Shown piece by piece: positions 1 through 5,567 of a stretch of DNA of 6,071 bases. A model generated the notes under the pieces. The model was not told the DNA's origin, ran no database searches, and saw only the letters and a list, made by a program, of their open reading frames with translations. Both the position numbers and the translations under genes were made by a program. This DNA comes from Polyangia bacterium. GTDB taxonomy: Bacteria; Myxococcota_A; Polyangia; Polyangiales; Polyangiaceae. The stretch spans positions 1-6,071 of the forward strand of contig JAUIKB010000374.1 of NCBI GenBank assembly GCA_030430975.1, written 5' to 3'. Positions within the stretch are counted from its first letter, which is position 1. Every line of letters starts with the position of its first letter.

Positions 1-57
1 CCCCATGTGCCTCATCGACCTCTTGCTCATCATCTCAACGTGACCTTTCAAGTTCAT
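1..57 (-). CDS. Possible 5' end of a leftward gene, truncated by the window edge
   Basis: An ATG on the minus strand at 57 opens 19 codons that reach the window edge without a stop. The peptide begins MNLKGHVEMMSKRSMRHMG. It is basic and Met-rich, as the n-region of a signal peptide can be, but the diagnostic hydrophobic part would lie outside the window. A purine run (AGGGG on the minus strand, complement of 61-65) lies only 3 bases before the ATG, closer than usual for a Shine-Dalgarno. An in-frame ATG at 33 is an alternative start. Third codon positions are mostly G or C, which suits the genome. The stretch is too short for a family call and could be chance open frame. Confidence 0.3.
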   Translation of the reverse strand, partial: MNLKGHVEMMSKRSMRHMG

Positions 58-280
58 CGTCCCCTGCTTCAAGTGTCGCCGGGCGCGAGGCGCTGACGAC
101 ACCGTTCGCTTAGCAACGGCGTAGGCTTGGGTCTACACGACGCATTCGGGGTGCGCGCCGTTTCCGGACCGGTAGACGCAAGTTACCGTGACCCTTGAAC
201 TAAGACGGGACCGCGCGGGACCTGGCGTCCTCCTGCAGATGTGGCGACGGTGCCGATCGTTTGGGAGCCGTGGCGGGTGG
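58..280. other. Non-coding stretch left of the acetyltransferase gene
   Basis: No convincing gene is seen here; the open frames are short or are shadows of the neighbouring acetyltransferase. The only notable structure is a small imperfect hairpin at 102-119 (arms CCGTT and AACGG, with an inner GC/GC pair and a TTA loop). It has no following T-run, so it is not a clear intrinsic terminator. The stretch would hold the 3' untranslated end of the acetyltransferase transcript and any promoter of the possible leftward gene at the edge. No clear -35/-10 pair is visible. Confidence 0.5.
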
Positions 281-802
281 CTATTCGTTGCGACGAACCC
301 AGTGCTCATGGTCCCGCCAGCGCCCGGCGATCTTGAGATACCGGACCGCCAACCCCTCGAATTCAAACCCAGCGCGCCGCACCAGCGCGATCGAGCGGGT
401 GTTGTCGGGTTGAATGTTTGCCTCGAGTCGATGCAACCGCAGGTCTTCGAACGCGAAGCGGGCGACGAGCTTCATGCCGTCGGTCATGTATCCGCATCCC
501 GTGCTGTCAGCGAAGCCGTAGTACCCAACAAAGGCATTCTGGAAGGCGCCGCGAATGATGGCGCTCAGATTGATGACACCGACGGGCAGCCCGTCGGTGC
601 GGCGGAGTAGCAACAGCCCCTCGTAGTCCGGCTGCCGGCAGCGACGTACCCAGTTCGCAAACGTCCGCCGGTCGAGCGGCGGCGTCACCCATGAACGGTG
701 CAGGTCGCGACTGCGCTGAGCTGCGGCTACGAAGTGTGCTGCGTGACCGAGCGTTGGGCGGACGAGTTCGACCCGACGTCCACGTCTGAGGGGTTGAGGC
801 AT
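281..802 (-). CDS. GNAT-family N-acetyltransferase, RimJ/RimL-like
   Basis: The 173-residue protein has the normal length for a single-domain GNAT acetyltransferase, which transfers an acetyl group from acetyl-CoA to an amine. The core of the acetyl-CoA-binding motif A is the TGCGYMTDGMKL stretch (residues about 101-112). It is followed by the RimJ-type signature LHRLEANIQPDNTRS (123-137) and then AGFEFEGLAVRYL and GRWRDHEHW, which closely match the RimJ/RimL ribosomal-protein acetyltransferase pattern (LHR...N.xNxxS...GF..EG..R......W.DH). Pfam class would be Acetyltransf_3. The start at 802 is the only ATG that keeps the first beta strand (VELVRPT), and it lies 15 bases after the hydrolase stop. 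I see no Shine-Dalgarno, so translation may depend on the upstream gene. The true substrate could be a protein N-terminus, a small amine or an antibiotic-like molecule; the sequence does not decide. Confidence 0.9.
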   Translation of the reverse strand: MPQPLRRGRRVELVRPTLGHAAHFVAAAQRSRDLHRSWVTPPLDRRTFANWVRRCRQPDYEGLLLLRRTDGLPVGVINLSAIIRGAFQNAFVGYYGFADSTGCGYMTDGMKLVARFAFEDLRLHRLEANIQPDNTRSIALVRRAGFEFEGLAVRYLKIAGRWRDHEHWVRRNE

Positions 803-817
803 GACGGTGTTAGCGAT

Positions 818-1927
818 TCACGGAAGGGGATGTTGCAAGAAGAACTTCACCATCACATCCGTGGCGTCGATGTGCGTGGTGGTCTTGCCCGCCGGTATCG
901 GAACGCCGCCGGGCCACGTGTGTCCTCCGCCGTCGACGCGGCAGTGGACCGTCTCGGCCCCGTCGCGGCAGTCGGGGAACTCAACGCATTCGACGTCGCC
1001 GTTTTGGTACGTCGCAAAGCTCGAACTCGTGCACCCGTTGTTCGTGCGCCAGTGTTCGAGCGATTCGACGACCGATCGGAACTTGATATTGATGGGTAGG
1101 TTCGGGAGGATCGGCGTGCCACCTTCGTACGGAACGACGGCGTCGCCGGTGCCGTGGAAATGCAGAACCGGTACAGCGCGCCCCGGCGCACAGGTTTCGG
1201 GCGGGATCCCCAATACGCCAGCGACCGGCGCGATCGCGGCGATTCGCTGAGGCATCGCGCAGGCCAGACGGTGTGACATGAAGCCACCGTTGCTCATGCC
1301 GGTGGCGTACACACGCTTTGGGTCGATGCAGTAGTCGGCCTCGAGCCGATCGAGCAGCGCGTGGACAAACGAGATATCGTCGACCGAGTCGTTCCAGGCG
1401 GTACCACAGCAATCACCGGCGTTCCAGCTGCTGAGGACGCCCTGTGGATACACCGTGATGAAGTTGTACCGTTCGCTCGCCCCGTTCATTCGGGTAAGTA
1501 GTTCCTGCTGCCAGTCAGCGGAACTAAACCCGTGGAAATTTAGTACCAGCATGTTGCCGTTCGTGCCGTCATAGGCGCCCGGGACGTAGACGATGGCTCG
1601 TCGCGTGCGACCGTCGACCGGCATGGTGAGAACGTGGCGCCCAGCAATGCCGGGGCGACCCGCGCAGCTGACCGGCGGCGTGACCGGTGCAGGTCCGGCG
1701 TCGAAGCTCGGGCCTGGGCCTGGCCCGGCGTCGGGGAACGGGTCGGCGTCCGGCCAATCGACGCCGGCATCGCCCAGCGGCGCGTCACGGGCGCCGTCGG
1801 TCAGACTCACGTCGCTGGCCCCAGCGTCGGTAGCGCGAAATCCCGGCGGCGCCGGATCCGATGCGCAGGCGACGGCGAGCACCCCGGCTGCTGCGGACCA
1901 CCGCACGAACTCGCCGTGAGTCAGCAT
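818..1927 (-). CDS. Secreted alpha/beta hydrolase of the LpqC / PHB depolymerase-feruloyl esterase family, probable lipoprotein
   Basis: This is a 369-residue serine esterase. Residues 1-21 (MLTHGEFVRW...LAVAC) form a signal peptide with a probable lipobox ending at Cys21. Residues 22 to about 85 are a low-complexity Asp/Ala/Gly/Pro linker (DAG, DAGP repeats). The catalytic domain starts near residue 90. The oxyanion-hole HG is in NFHGFSS (about 132), the nucleophile is Ser212 in GMSNG (GxSxG), the acid is probably Asp262 in HGTGDAVVPYEGG, and the base is His336 in GGGHTWPGG. GDCCGTAWND and YCIDPKRVYATG are also typical of COG3509 (LpqC). The family cleaves polyhydroxybutyrate, feruloyl or acetyl-xylan type esters; which one applies here cannot be told. 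An upstream in-frame extension to 2113 was rejected because it would overlap the divergent gene and push the signal peptide inside. No Shine-Dalgarno is seen. The acetyltransferase gene follows after 15 bases. Confidence 0.92.
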   Translation of the reverse strand: MLTHGEFVRWSAAAGVLAVACASDPAPPGFRATDAGASDVSLTDGARDAPLGDAGVDWPDADPFPDAGPGPGPSFDAGPAPVTPPVSCAGRPGIAGRHVLTMPVDGRTRRAIVYVPGAYDGTNGNMLVLNFHGFSSADWQQELLTRMNGASERYNFITVYPQGVLSSWNAGDCCGTAWNDSVDDISFVHALLDRLEADYCIDPKRVYATGMSNGGFMSHRLACAMPQRIAAIAPVAGVLGIPPETCAPGRAVPVLHFHGTGDAVVPYEGGTPILPNLPINIKFRSVVESLEHWRTNNGCTSSSFATYQNGDVECVEFPDCRDGAETVHCRVDGGGHTWPGGVPIPAGKTTTHIDATDVMVKFFLQHPLP

Positions 1928-1936
1928 CACGCCGCC

Positions 1937-1942
1937 AATGTA
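1937..1942 (-). promoter_or_regulatory. Candidate -10 element (TACATT) for the hydrolase gene
   Basis: On the minus strand TACATT lies 9 bases before the hydrolase ATG. It fits the loose TAnnnT pattern of a sigma-70-type -10 element. With a start of transcription 6-8 bases further on, the transcript would begin at or just before the ATG. That would agree with the missing ribosome binding site. There is no good -35 match. The hexamer is short, so chance occurrence is quite possible. Confidence 0.25.
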
Positions 1943-1972
1943 GCGCGGAGCGCGCCACGAACGAAATGCCCG

Positions 1973-1984
1973 CCGGCCGGCCGG
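1973..1984. repeat. Perfect 12-bp palindrome (CCGG)3 in the divergent intergenic region
   Basis: CCGGCCGGCCGG is its own reverse complement and sits 2 bases upstream of the TATGAT element, between the divergent hydrolase and Cys-rich lipoprotein genes. It could be a binding site for a dimeric regulator, or simply GC-rich sequence. In this base composition a CCGG run is less surprising than elsewhere. Confidence 0.4.
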
Positions 1985-1986
1985 TC

Positions 1987-1992
1987 TATGAT
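1987..1992 (+). promoter_or_regulatory. Candidate -10 element (TATGAT) for the lipoprotein genes
   Basis: TATGAT differs from the TATAAT consensus at one position and lies 42 bases before the ATG at 2035, which would leave an untranslated leader of about 35 bases carrying the ribosome binding site. It is one of very few AT-rich hexamers in the divergent region. No -35 consensus is seen 17 bases upstream, so an activator or a different sigma factor would be needed if it is real. Confidence 0.4.
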
Positions 1993-2021
1993 ATGGTCCA
2001 GGTTCATGGTTTGCGTCTACT

Positions 2022-2026
2022 GGGAG
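2022..2026 (+). promoter_or_regulatory. Shine-Dalgarno (GGGAG) fixing the start of the Cys-rich lipoprotein
   Basis: GGGAG ends 8 bases before the ATG at 2035, which is good spacing. It decides the start: the open frame extends upstream to 1861, but only this ATG has a ribosome binding site and directly yields a signal peptide. Confidence 0.75.
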
Positions 2027-2034
2027 TCCCACCG

Positions 2035-3669
2035 ATGAATGCTCTTCAACGGCTGAGCCTCGTGATGGTCGTGGCATCGAGCGCGGTTGGCTGCGCCGAA
2101 TCTGGCGACCCAACGCCTGGCACCGTCAAACAGAAGCTGGATGCTTCGACCGATGCGATCACACTCGACGCTCCCGACGTCGGGGTGCCGGATACGGGGC
2201 CGGACGGTCCCAGTTGCGATCCGCCGGAGACGTTCGGTGGCGGCAACTGCCCGACGGTGGATTGTGGCGAGTCGTGCGCGAACTTTGAAGCGCTCCGCCA
2301 GTGTCTAGAAAACGAGTGCAACCAGACCTGTCCGGTCGCGTGCGTGGCGGAGTTCGAGGGGCGCAACACGGCCTGCAGCGGAGGGACCGGTCCAAACGTC
2401 GTGTGCGTCGACCTTGCAGACGGCGGTGACGCAGGATGTGAGGACGGAGGCGCGGGCGGTTACCCCGTCGGGCGTTACGTTTGCCCTGGCGACGGCGGGA
2501 CCGATGGTGGTGACGGTGGCGACGGTGGCGACGGCGGACCGGATGGCGGTGGCGACGGCGGACCGGATGGCGGTGGCGACGGCGGACCGGATGGCGGTGG
2601 CGACGGCGGACCGGATGGCGGTGGCGACGGCGGACCGGATGGCGGTGGCGATGGTGGCCCCGACGGAGGCATGCCGGACGGTGGTCCCGATTCCAGTGTT
2701 CCGGACGGAGGTGGCTGTGACAACAACGGCAAGTGCGAAGGCACCGAGACGTGTCCGGGCTGCGCGGACTGCTGTCCGTGTATTGAGGAGCCTCAGGTCA
2801 ACTTCAACGAGAGTCTGACCTTCGACAACATCAAGGGGAAGTTCAACTGCCCCGCCTTCCTCGGCGGCGGCAAAGCCGGCTACGACATCAAGTTCAGCGG
2901 CTCTCTGTCGGGACACCGCAAGGGATGTCCGGAGTGCGAGCGCAAGGTTGCCGGTTCGCTGACGCTTGGCGGCGCTTTCGACCTATGCGGTCGACAGTTC
3001 ACGCTTGAGGGCGGTGCTGAAGCATCACAAACCAACAAGTCTTGCCAGTCCTGCTCGGAGTCAACATGCCGCCAGGTGTGTGGCGAGGGAACATGCCAAA
3101 CCAGTAGCGCCGGCGGATTCGTCAAGATCGGGGTCTCCAAGTTCTGGGGCAGCCAGTTCCACTTCGGCTCTGGTTCGGTCAACGTCAACGGCTACTGCGG
3201 TATCAAGTTAACGGGTTCTGCCCGTCCCAGTGGCAGCGTTAACGAGAAGAAAAATATCGGCTACGACTGCGGCGCCTGCGACGAGTGTATTTCCGTGAAG
3301 GGCGGCGTGACCTTCGCTGTCGACGGCGAGGCGGGTTGCCGCATCGGGCTCAAGGTGAGTCGATGGAGAGGCGAAATCGGCTGCAAGAAGTGCATCTCGG
3401 CCAACATCAACGGCAACGTTGGCGGCGTCTACAACGATTGTACAGGAGAGAGCTGCCTAACGTACGGGTGGGGCGCGTCTGCTCAAGCCGGGCACTGCGT
3501 GCCGCTCAAACTAGGCTGGTGGAGCTGGGGTGCGGTCGACTTCTGGGCCAAGCTCAGCAAGAAGTGCGGCAAGGCGAGCTGCTCGTCTTCGTATAAGTGC
3601 ACGCCGCCGGGCTTGAGCCCGAATTGGGACTACGGAATTAGGGTGCGCTCGCGATGTCCAAAGAAGTGA
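2035..3669 (+). CDS. Cysteine-rich, Asp/Gly-repeat lipoprotein of unknown function
   Basis: I do not recognise a named family. The 544-residue protein starts with a signal peptide ending at lipobox AVGC (Cys20), so it is probably an envelope or surface lipoprotein. Its parts, in order, are: an Asp/Pro/Thr linker (21-60); a Cys-rich block (61-150) in which C-x4-C-x3-C occurs twice (72/77/81 and 90/95/99); a DGG linker (152 to about 212) containing five identical DGGPDGGG units; a Cys-spaced module (228-249) beginning CDNNGKCEGTETCPGC; and a Gly/Cys-rich beta-type C-terminal region (about 262-544). That last region holds three copies of CxxC-x15/16-C, beginning at residues 298, 415 and 450. I count about 43 cysteines, which suggests many disulfides and folding outside the cytoplasm. 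No catalytic motif is visible, so a structural, binding or surface-display role is more likely than an enzyme. A second lipoprotein gene follows after 34 bases. Confidence 0.9.
   Translation: MNALQRLSLVMVVASSAVGCAESGDPTPGTVKQKLDASTDAITLDAPDVGVPDTGPDGPSCDPPETFGGGNCPTVDCGESCANFEALRQCLENECNQTCPVACVAEFEGRNTACSGGTGPNVVCVDLADGGDAGCEDGGAGGYPVGRYVCPGDGGTDGGDGGDGGDGGPDGGGDGGPDGGGDGGPDGGGDGGPDGGGDGGPDGGGDGGPDGGMPDGGPDSSVPDGGGCDNNGKCEGTETCPGCADCCPCIEEPQVNFNESLTFDNIKGKFNCPAFLGGGKAGYDIKFSGSLSGHRKGCPECERKVAGSLTLGGAFDLCGRQFTLEGGAEASQTNKSCQSCSESTCRQVCGEGTCQTSSAGGFVKIGVSKFWGSQFHFGSGSVNVNGYCGIKLTGSARPSGSVNEKKNIGYDCGACDECISVKGGVTFAVDGEAGCRIGLKVSRWRGEIGCKKCISANINGNVGGVYNDCTGESCLTYGWGASAQAGHCVPLKLGWWSWGAVDFWAKLSKKCGKASCSSSYKCTPPGLSPNWDYGIRVRSRCPKK
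2530..2649. repeat. Coding minisatellite: five perfect 24-bp tandem units
   Basis: Five consecutive copies of one 24-base unit, identical at every base, encode DGGPDGGG five times (residues 166-205 of the Cys-rich lipoprotein). A sixth unit at 2650-2670 keeps the amino acids DGGPDGG but differs at several synonymous positions. Two 9-base GACGGTGGC copies lie just upstream (2512-2529). The unit is a multiple of three, so gain or loss of copies would change linker length without shifting the frame. The identical bases point to recent slippage or recombination rather than selection on protein sequence alone. Confidence 0.97.
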
Positions 3670-3691
3670 GGAAGCAGGTGAGCGCGTACAC

Positions 3692-3697
3692 GGAGAG
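3692..3697 (+). promoter_or_regulatory. Shine-Dalgarno (GGAGAG) for the second lipoprotein
   Basis: GGAG (3692-3695) ends 8 bases before the ATG at 3704 and 11 before the neighbouring ATG at 3707, so it favours 3704. The site lies in the 34-base gap after the Cys-rich lipoprotein, where no terminator is seen. Confidence 0.7.
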
Positions 3698-3703
3698 CAA
3701 CCG

Positions 3704-4531
3704 ATGATGAGGCGCATACTTTCGATGGGACTCGTGTTGGCCGGAGGCGGTTTACTGCTGGCGGCCTGCGATAGCGGTGACTCTGAGACGTCGTCGACGT
3801 CGAAGCCTTCGCCCAAGCCGGAGATCGAGGTCGTTCAGTCATTCATCTGTGAAGAGGACGCCGTGACGAAAACGACTCCGATCGCGGATATCGCTGGTCT
3901 GGACGGTGCGGATTTGGCGATTCGTCCTACTGAGTCGCCGTGTCAGTTCGATCTAATCTTCCGCGATGGGAAAGGTGGCGAGCACCAGTTGTCGATATCT
4001 CCGGCGGGTTACCTGTTGGGCATGGGCGGTGTGACCCCGGACGGTGAGGTGCTGGCGTGTGCTTCACGGATCGATCACGGCAAGGACCCGAGTCCCGAAA
4101 ACGACCTCGACGCCAAGTCGCAGCGCGTGACCAACGTCAGCATCGAGTGTGCGGTGAAGACCAAGTCGGGGTGGACCGAGTTCAAGCGCGTCGTTGACCC
4201 GAAGGGTAAATGGGCGGCGTGGATCGGTGACATGGAGGTCTCGACCACTGGCACCACGGCTTACCGCGTGAACTACACCCACGACGCGAGCTTTCAGTTC
4301 CTCAATCTACACAATGAGGGCCGACCCAAAGACGACGGCATCTACCAGATCGAGTTCGCTGCGAACGGGACGAAACTCACGGCGCCTACGGAGAAAAAGC
4401 TCTCAGACGACGTCGTACCGGACCGACTCGCCGAGGGCTGGGAGCCGACGGACGAGCAAAAGAAAGAGTTCGCGCCGTACATCGATTTCGGCGAGGGCGA
4501 GTGCCCCGCGCCGGGCGGCTGTCCCGAATAG
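3704..4531 (+). CDS. Lipoprotein of unknown function
   Basis: The 275-residue protein begins MMRRILSMGLVLAGGGLLLA and has an ideal lipobox LAAC, with Cys22 as the lipidated residue followed by Asp23. A Ser/Thr/Pro/Lys linker (about 24-40) leads into a mostly polar globular domain with six further cysteines (49, 80, 119, 149, 267, 273), enough for three disulfides. The domain is rich in short beta-like stretches (QFDLIFRDG, HQLSISPAGYLLG, TAYRVNYTHDASFQFLNL, GIYQIEF). The C-terminus is acidic and ends with two close cysteines (GECPAPGGCPE). I recognise no family and no catalytic motif. The gene follows the Cys-rich lipoprotein at 34 bases with its own ribosome binding site and no terminator between, so co-transcription is likely. 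In enterobacteria an Asp after the lipid Cys retains the protein in the inner membrane; whether that rule holds in this host is uncertain. Confidence 0.87.
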   Translation: MMRRILSMGLVLAGGGLLLAACDSGDSETSSTSKPSPKPEIEVVQSFICEEDAVTKTTPIADIAGLDGADLAIRPTESPCQFDLIFRDGKGGEHQLSISPAGYLLGMGGVTPDGEVLACASRIDHGKDPSPENDLDAKSQRVTNVSIECAVKTKSGWTEFKRVVDPKGKWAAWIGDMEVSTTGTTAYRVNYTHDASFQFLNLHNEGRPKDDGIYQIEFAANGTKLTAPTEKKLSDDVVPDRLAEGWEPTDEQKKEFAPYIDFGEGECPAPGGCPE

Positions 4532-4564
4532 CTGGCCTCACGCAGGGCGGCGCGGCGGGTGGTG

Positions 4565-4570
4565 TACCCT
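4565..4570 (+). promoter_or_regulatory. Candidate -10 element (TACCCT) just upstream of the GST-like gene
   Basis: TACCCT fits TAnnnT and lies 7 bases before the ATG at 4578. No Shine-Dalgarno is visible in the 46-base gap after the previous gene, so a leaderless transcript starting at or near the ATG is possible. No -35 match is seen and no terminator precedes it, so read-through from the lipoprotein genes is equally possible. Confidence 0.3.
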
Positions 4571-4577
4571 ACGCGCC

Positions 4578-5567
4578 ATGCGCTACACCCTGTATGGCCT
4601 GCGCCGCAGTTACTTCACGCGCAAGCTCGAAGCGGCCCTGACTTGGTACGGAGCCGACTTCGAGGCGTTGTCGAAGAGCGTGGACGTTCAGGTCGACGTT
4701 GAAGCCCGCTCCGGCACACAACAGGTGCCGGTACTCAAGACGCCCGAAAACTGGATGCTGGCGGACACCACGCCGATTATGCACGCGCTCGACGAGCGGT
4801 TCCCGCGTCGCCGTATGTTTCCGAGCGGGAAAAATGGGTTGTTCGTGAGCGTGCTCGAGGAGTGGTTCGATGAATGGCTGCCGCGGGTAGCGCTGCACTA
4901 CCGCTGGAGCGACCCCGCCGATGCCGAAGCGTCGGCGCTTGAGATGGCGCGGGAGATGACTCCAACCGAGGAAGCCGCAGCCCCCGTCGCCGCCGTCATC
5001 CGCCACTGGGGCGGGAAGGCTGCGCGCGCCACCGGGATGACCGATCCGCACCAGGTGGAGCAGGCCGTCGCCGAATACGGTCGAATGCTCGAGGCGCTCA
5101 ACAAGCAACTGGCGGAGACGCGGTTTGCTCTGGGTGAAGCGCCGTGTGCGATAGACGCGGTAATCGTTGGCGGTCTGCGCGCGCACTTCGCGGCTGACCC
5201 GGCGCCGGCCAAGGTGGTCGCACAATTCAAGCGGGTAACCGAGTGGCTTGAGACCTGCGATGACGTGACGGACTTTGAACTCCGTCCGTTCGAAGCGCCA
5301 ACGGACTTCGCCGCGTTCGTACTCAGTGAGATGGGGGGAGCATTCAAGGCCTTCAGCGCAGGCAACCAACACGCTGTTGAAGCGAGCGAAAAGGCGTTTG
5401 AAGTCGAACTATTCGGCAAGCTGACGTCGCTGCGCACACGGCCCTATTCGGAACATTCCCGGCGTATGGTGGTCGAACGCATTCGGAACACTCTGGATGA
5501 GAACGAACGCCGCGAGATCGGGGATTGGTTGGCAGCGCACGGCTTGGCCGAACGCTTCATGCCATGA
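4578..5567 (+). CDS. Glutathione S-transferase-fold protein with C-terminal extension
   Basis: The 329-residue protein starts with a thioredoxin-like GST N-terminal domain (about 1-76). It has beta strand YTLYG, then SYFTRKLEAAL, where Ser11 sits at the position of the usual catalytic Ser/Cys/Tyr. The cis-proline follows in QQVPVL (Pro51), and LADTTPIMHALDERFP stands where most GSTs have Glu-Ser for the glutathione gamma-glutamyl group (here Asp63-Thr64). The helical C-terminal domain includes FALGEAPCAIDAVIVGGL, whose Asp193 matches the conserved folding residue of GSTs. About 95 residues beyond a normal GST (from about 235) remain unexplained; they contain SRRMVVERIRNTLDENERREIGDWLAAHGL. 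The start at 4578 was chosen because it begins the first GST strand; the upstream frame to 4314 only shadows the preceding lipoprotein. The activity could be glutathione transfer, disulfide reduction or mere binding. It overlaps the next gene by 4 bp. Confidence 0.9.
   Translation: MRYTLYGLRRSYFTRKLEAALTWYGADFEALSKSVDVQVDVEARSGTQQVPVLKTPENWMLADTTPIMHALDERFPRRRMFPSGKNGLFVSVLEEWFDEWLPRVALHYRWSDPADAEASALEMAREMTPTEEAAAPVAAVIRHWGGKAARATGMTDPHQVEQAVAEYGRMLEALNKQLAETRFALGEAPCAIDAVIVGGLRAHFAADPAPAKVVAQFKRVTEWLETCDDVTDFELRPFEAPTDFAAFVLSEMGGAFKAFSAGNQHAVEASEKAFEVELFGKLTSLRTRPYSEHSRRMVVERIRNTLDENERREIGDWLAAHGLAERFMP

Noticed and set aside
102..119. Intrinsic terminator after the acetyltransferase
   Set aside because: The hairpin is short and bulged, lies about 160 bases from the stop codon, and has no T-run on either side.
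188..610. Plus-strand open frame of 140 codons opposite the acetyltransferase
   Set aside because: It overlaps the conserved motifs of the acetyltransferase on the other strand and itself has no recognisable domain.
1861..2034. N-terminal extension of the Cys-rich lipoprotein to 1861
   Set aside because: The extension is Arg-rich, overlaps the start of the divergent hydrolase gene, and would bury the signal peptide. The ATG at 2035 has a well-placed Shine-Dalgarno.
1928..2113. N-terminal extension of the hydrolase to 2113
   Set aside because: It overlaps the signal-peptide codons of the divergent lipoprotein and places the hydrolase signal peptide 62 residues inside the protein.
2530..2649. 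CRISPR-like array
   Set aside because: The units are directly adjacent with no unique spacers, and they are in frame within a coding gene.
2491..2700. RTX-type calcium-binding repeats in the DGG linker
   Set aside because: The eight-residue DGGPDGGG unit lacks the nine-residue spacing and the hydrophobic position of RTX repeats (GGxGxDxUx). It is better described as an acidic flexible linker.
2305..2916. Long antisense open frame (203 codons) across the repeat region
   Set aside because: It is a low-complexity shadow of the 24-bp repeat (repeated ATAIRSAV), created because the repeat is free of stops in other frames. It has no domain and no start signals.
4569..5372. Antisense open frame of 267 codons opposite the GST-like gene
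   Set aside because: The sense strand encodes a clear GST fold. Long antisense frames are common in GC-rich DNA, and this one shows no recognisable protein features.
5525..5563. Longer DoxX start at a TTG codon
   Set aside because: The ATG at 5564 forms the usual ATGA coupling with the upstream stop and places helix 1 at the normal distance from the N-terminus.
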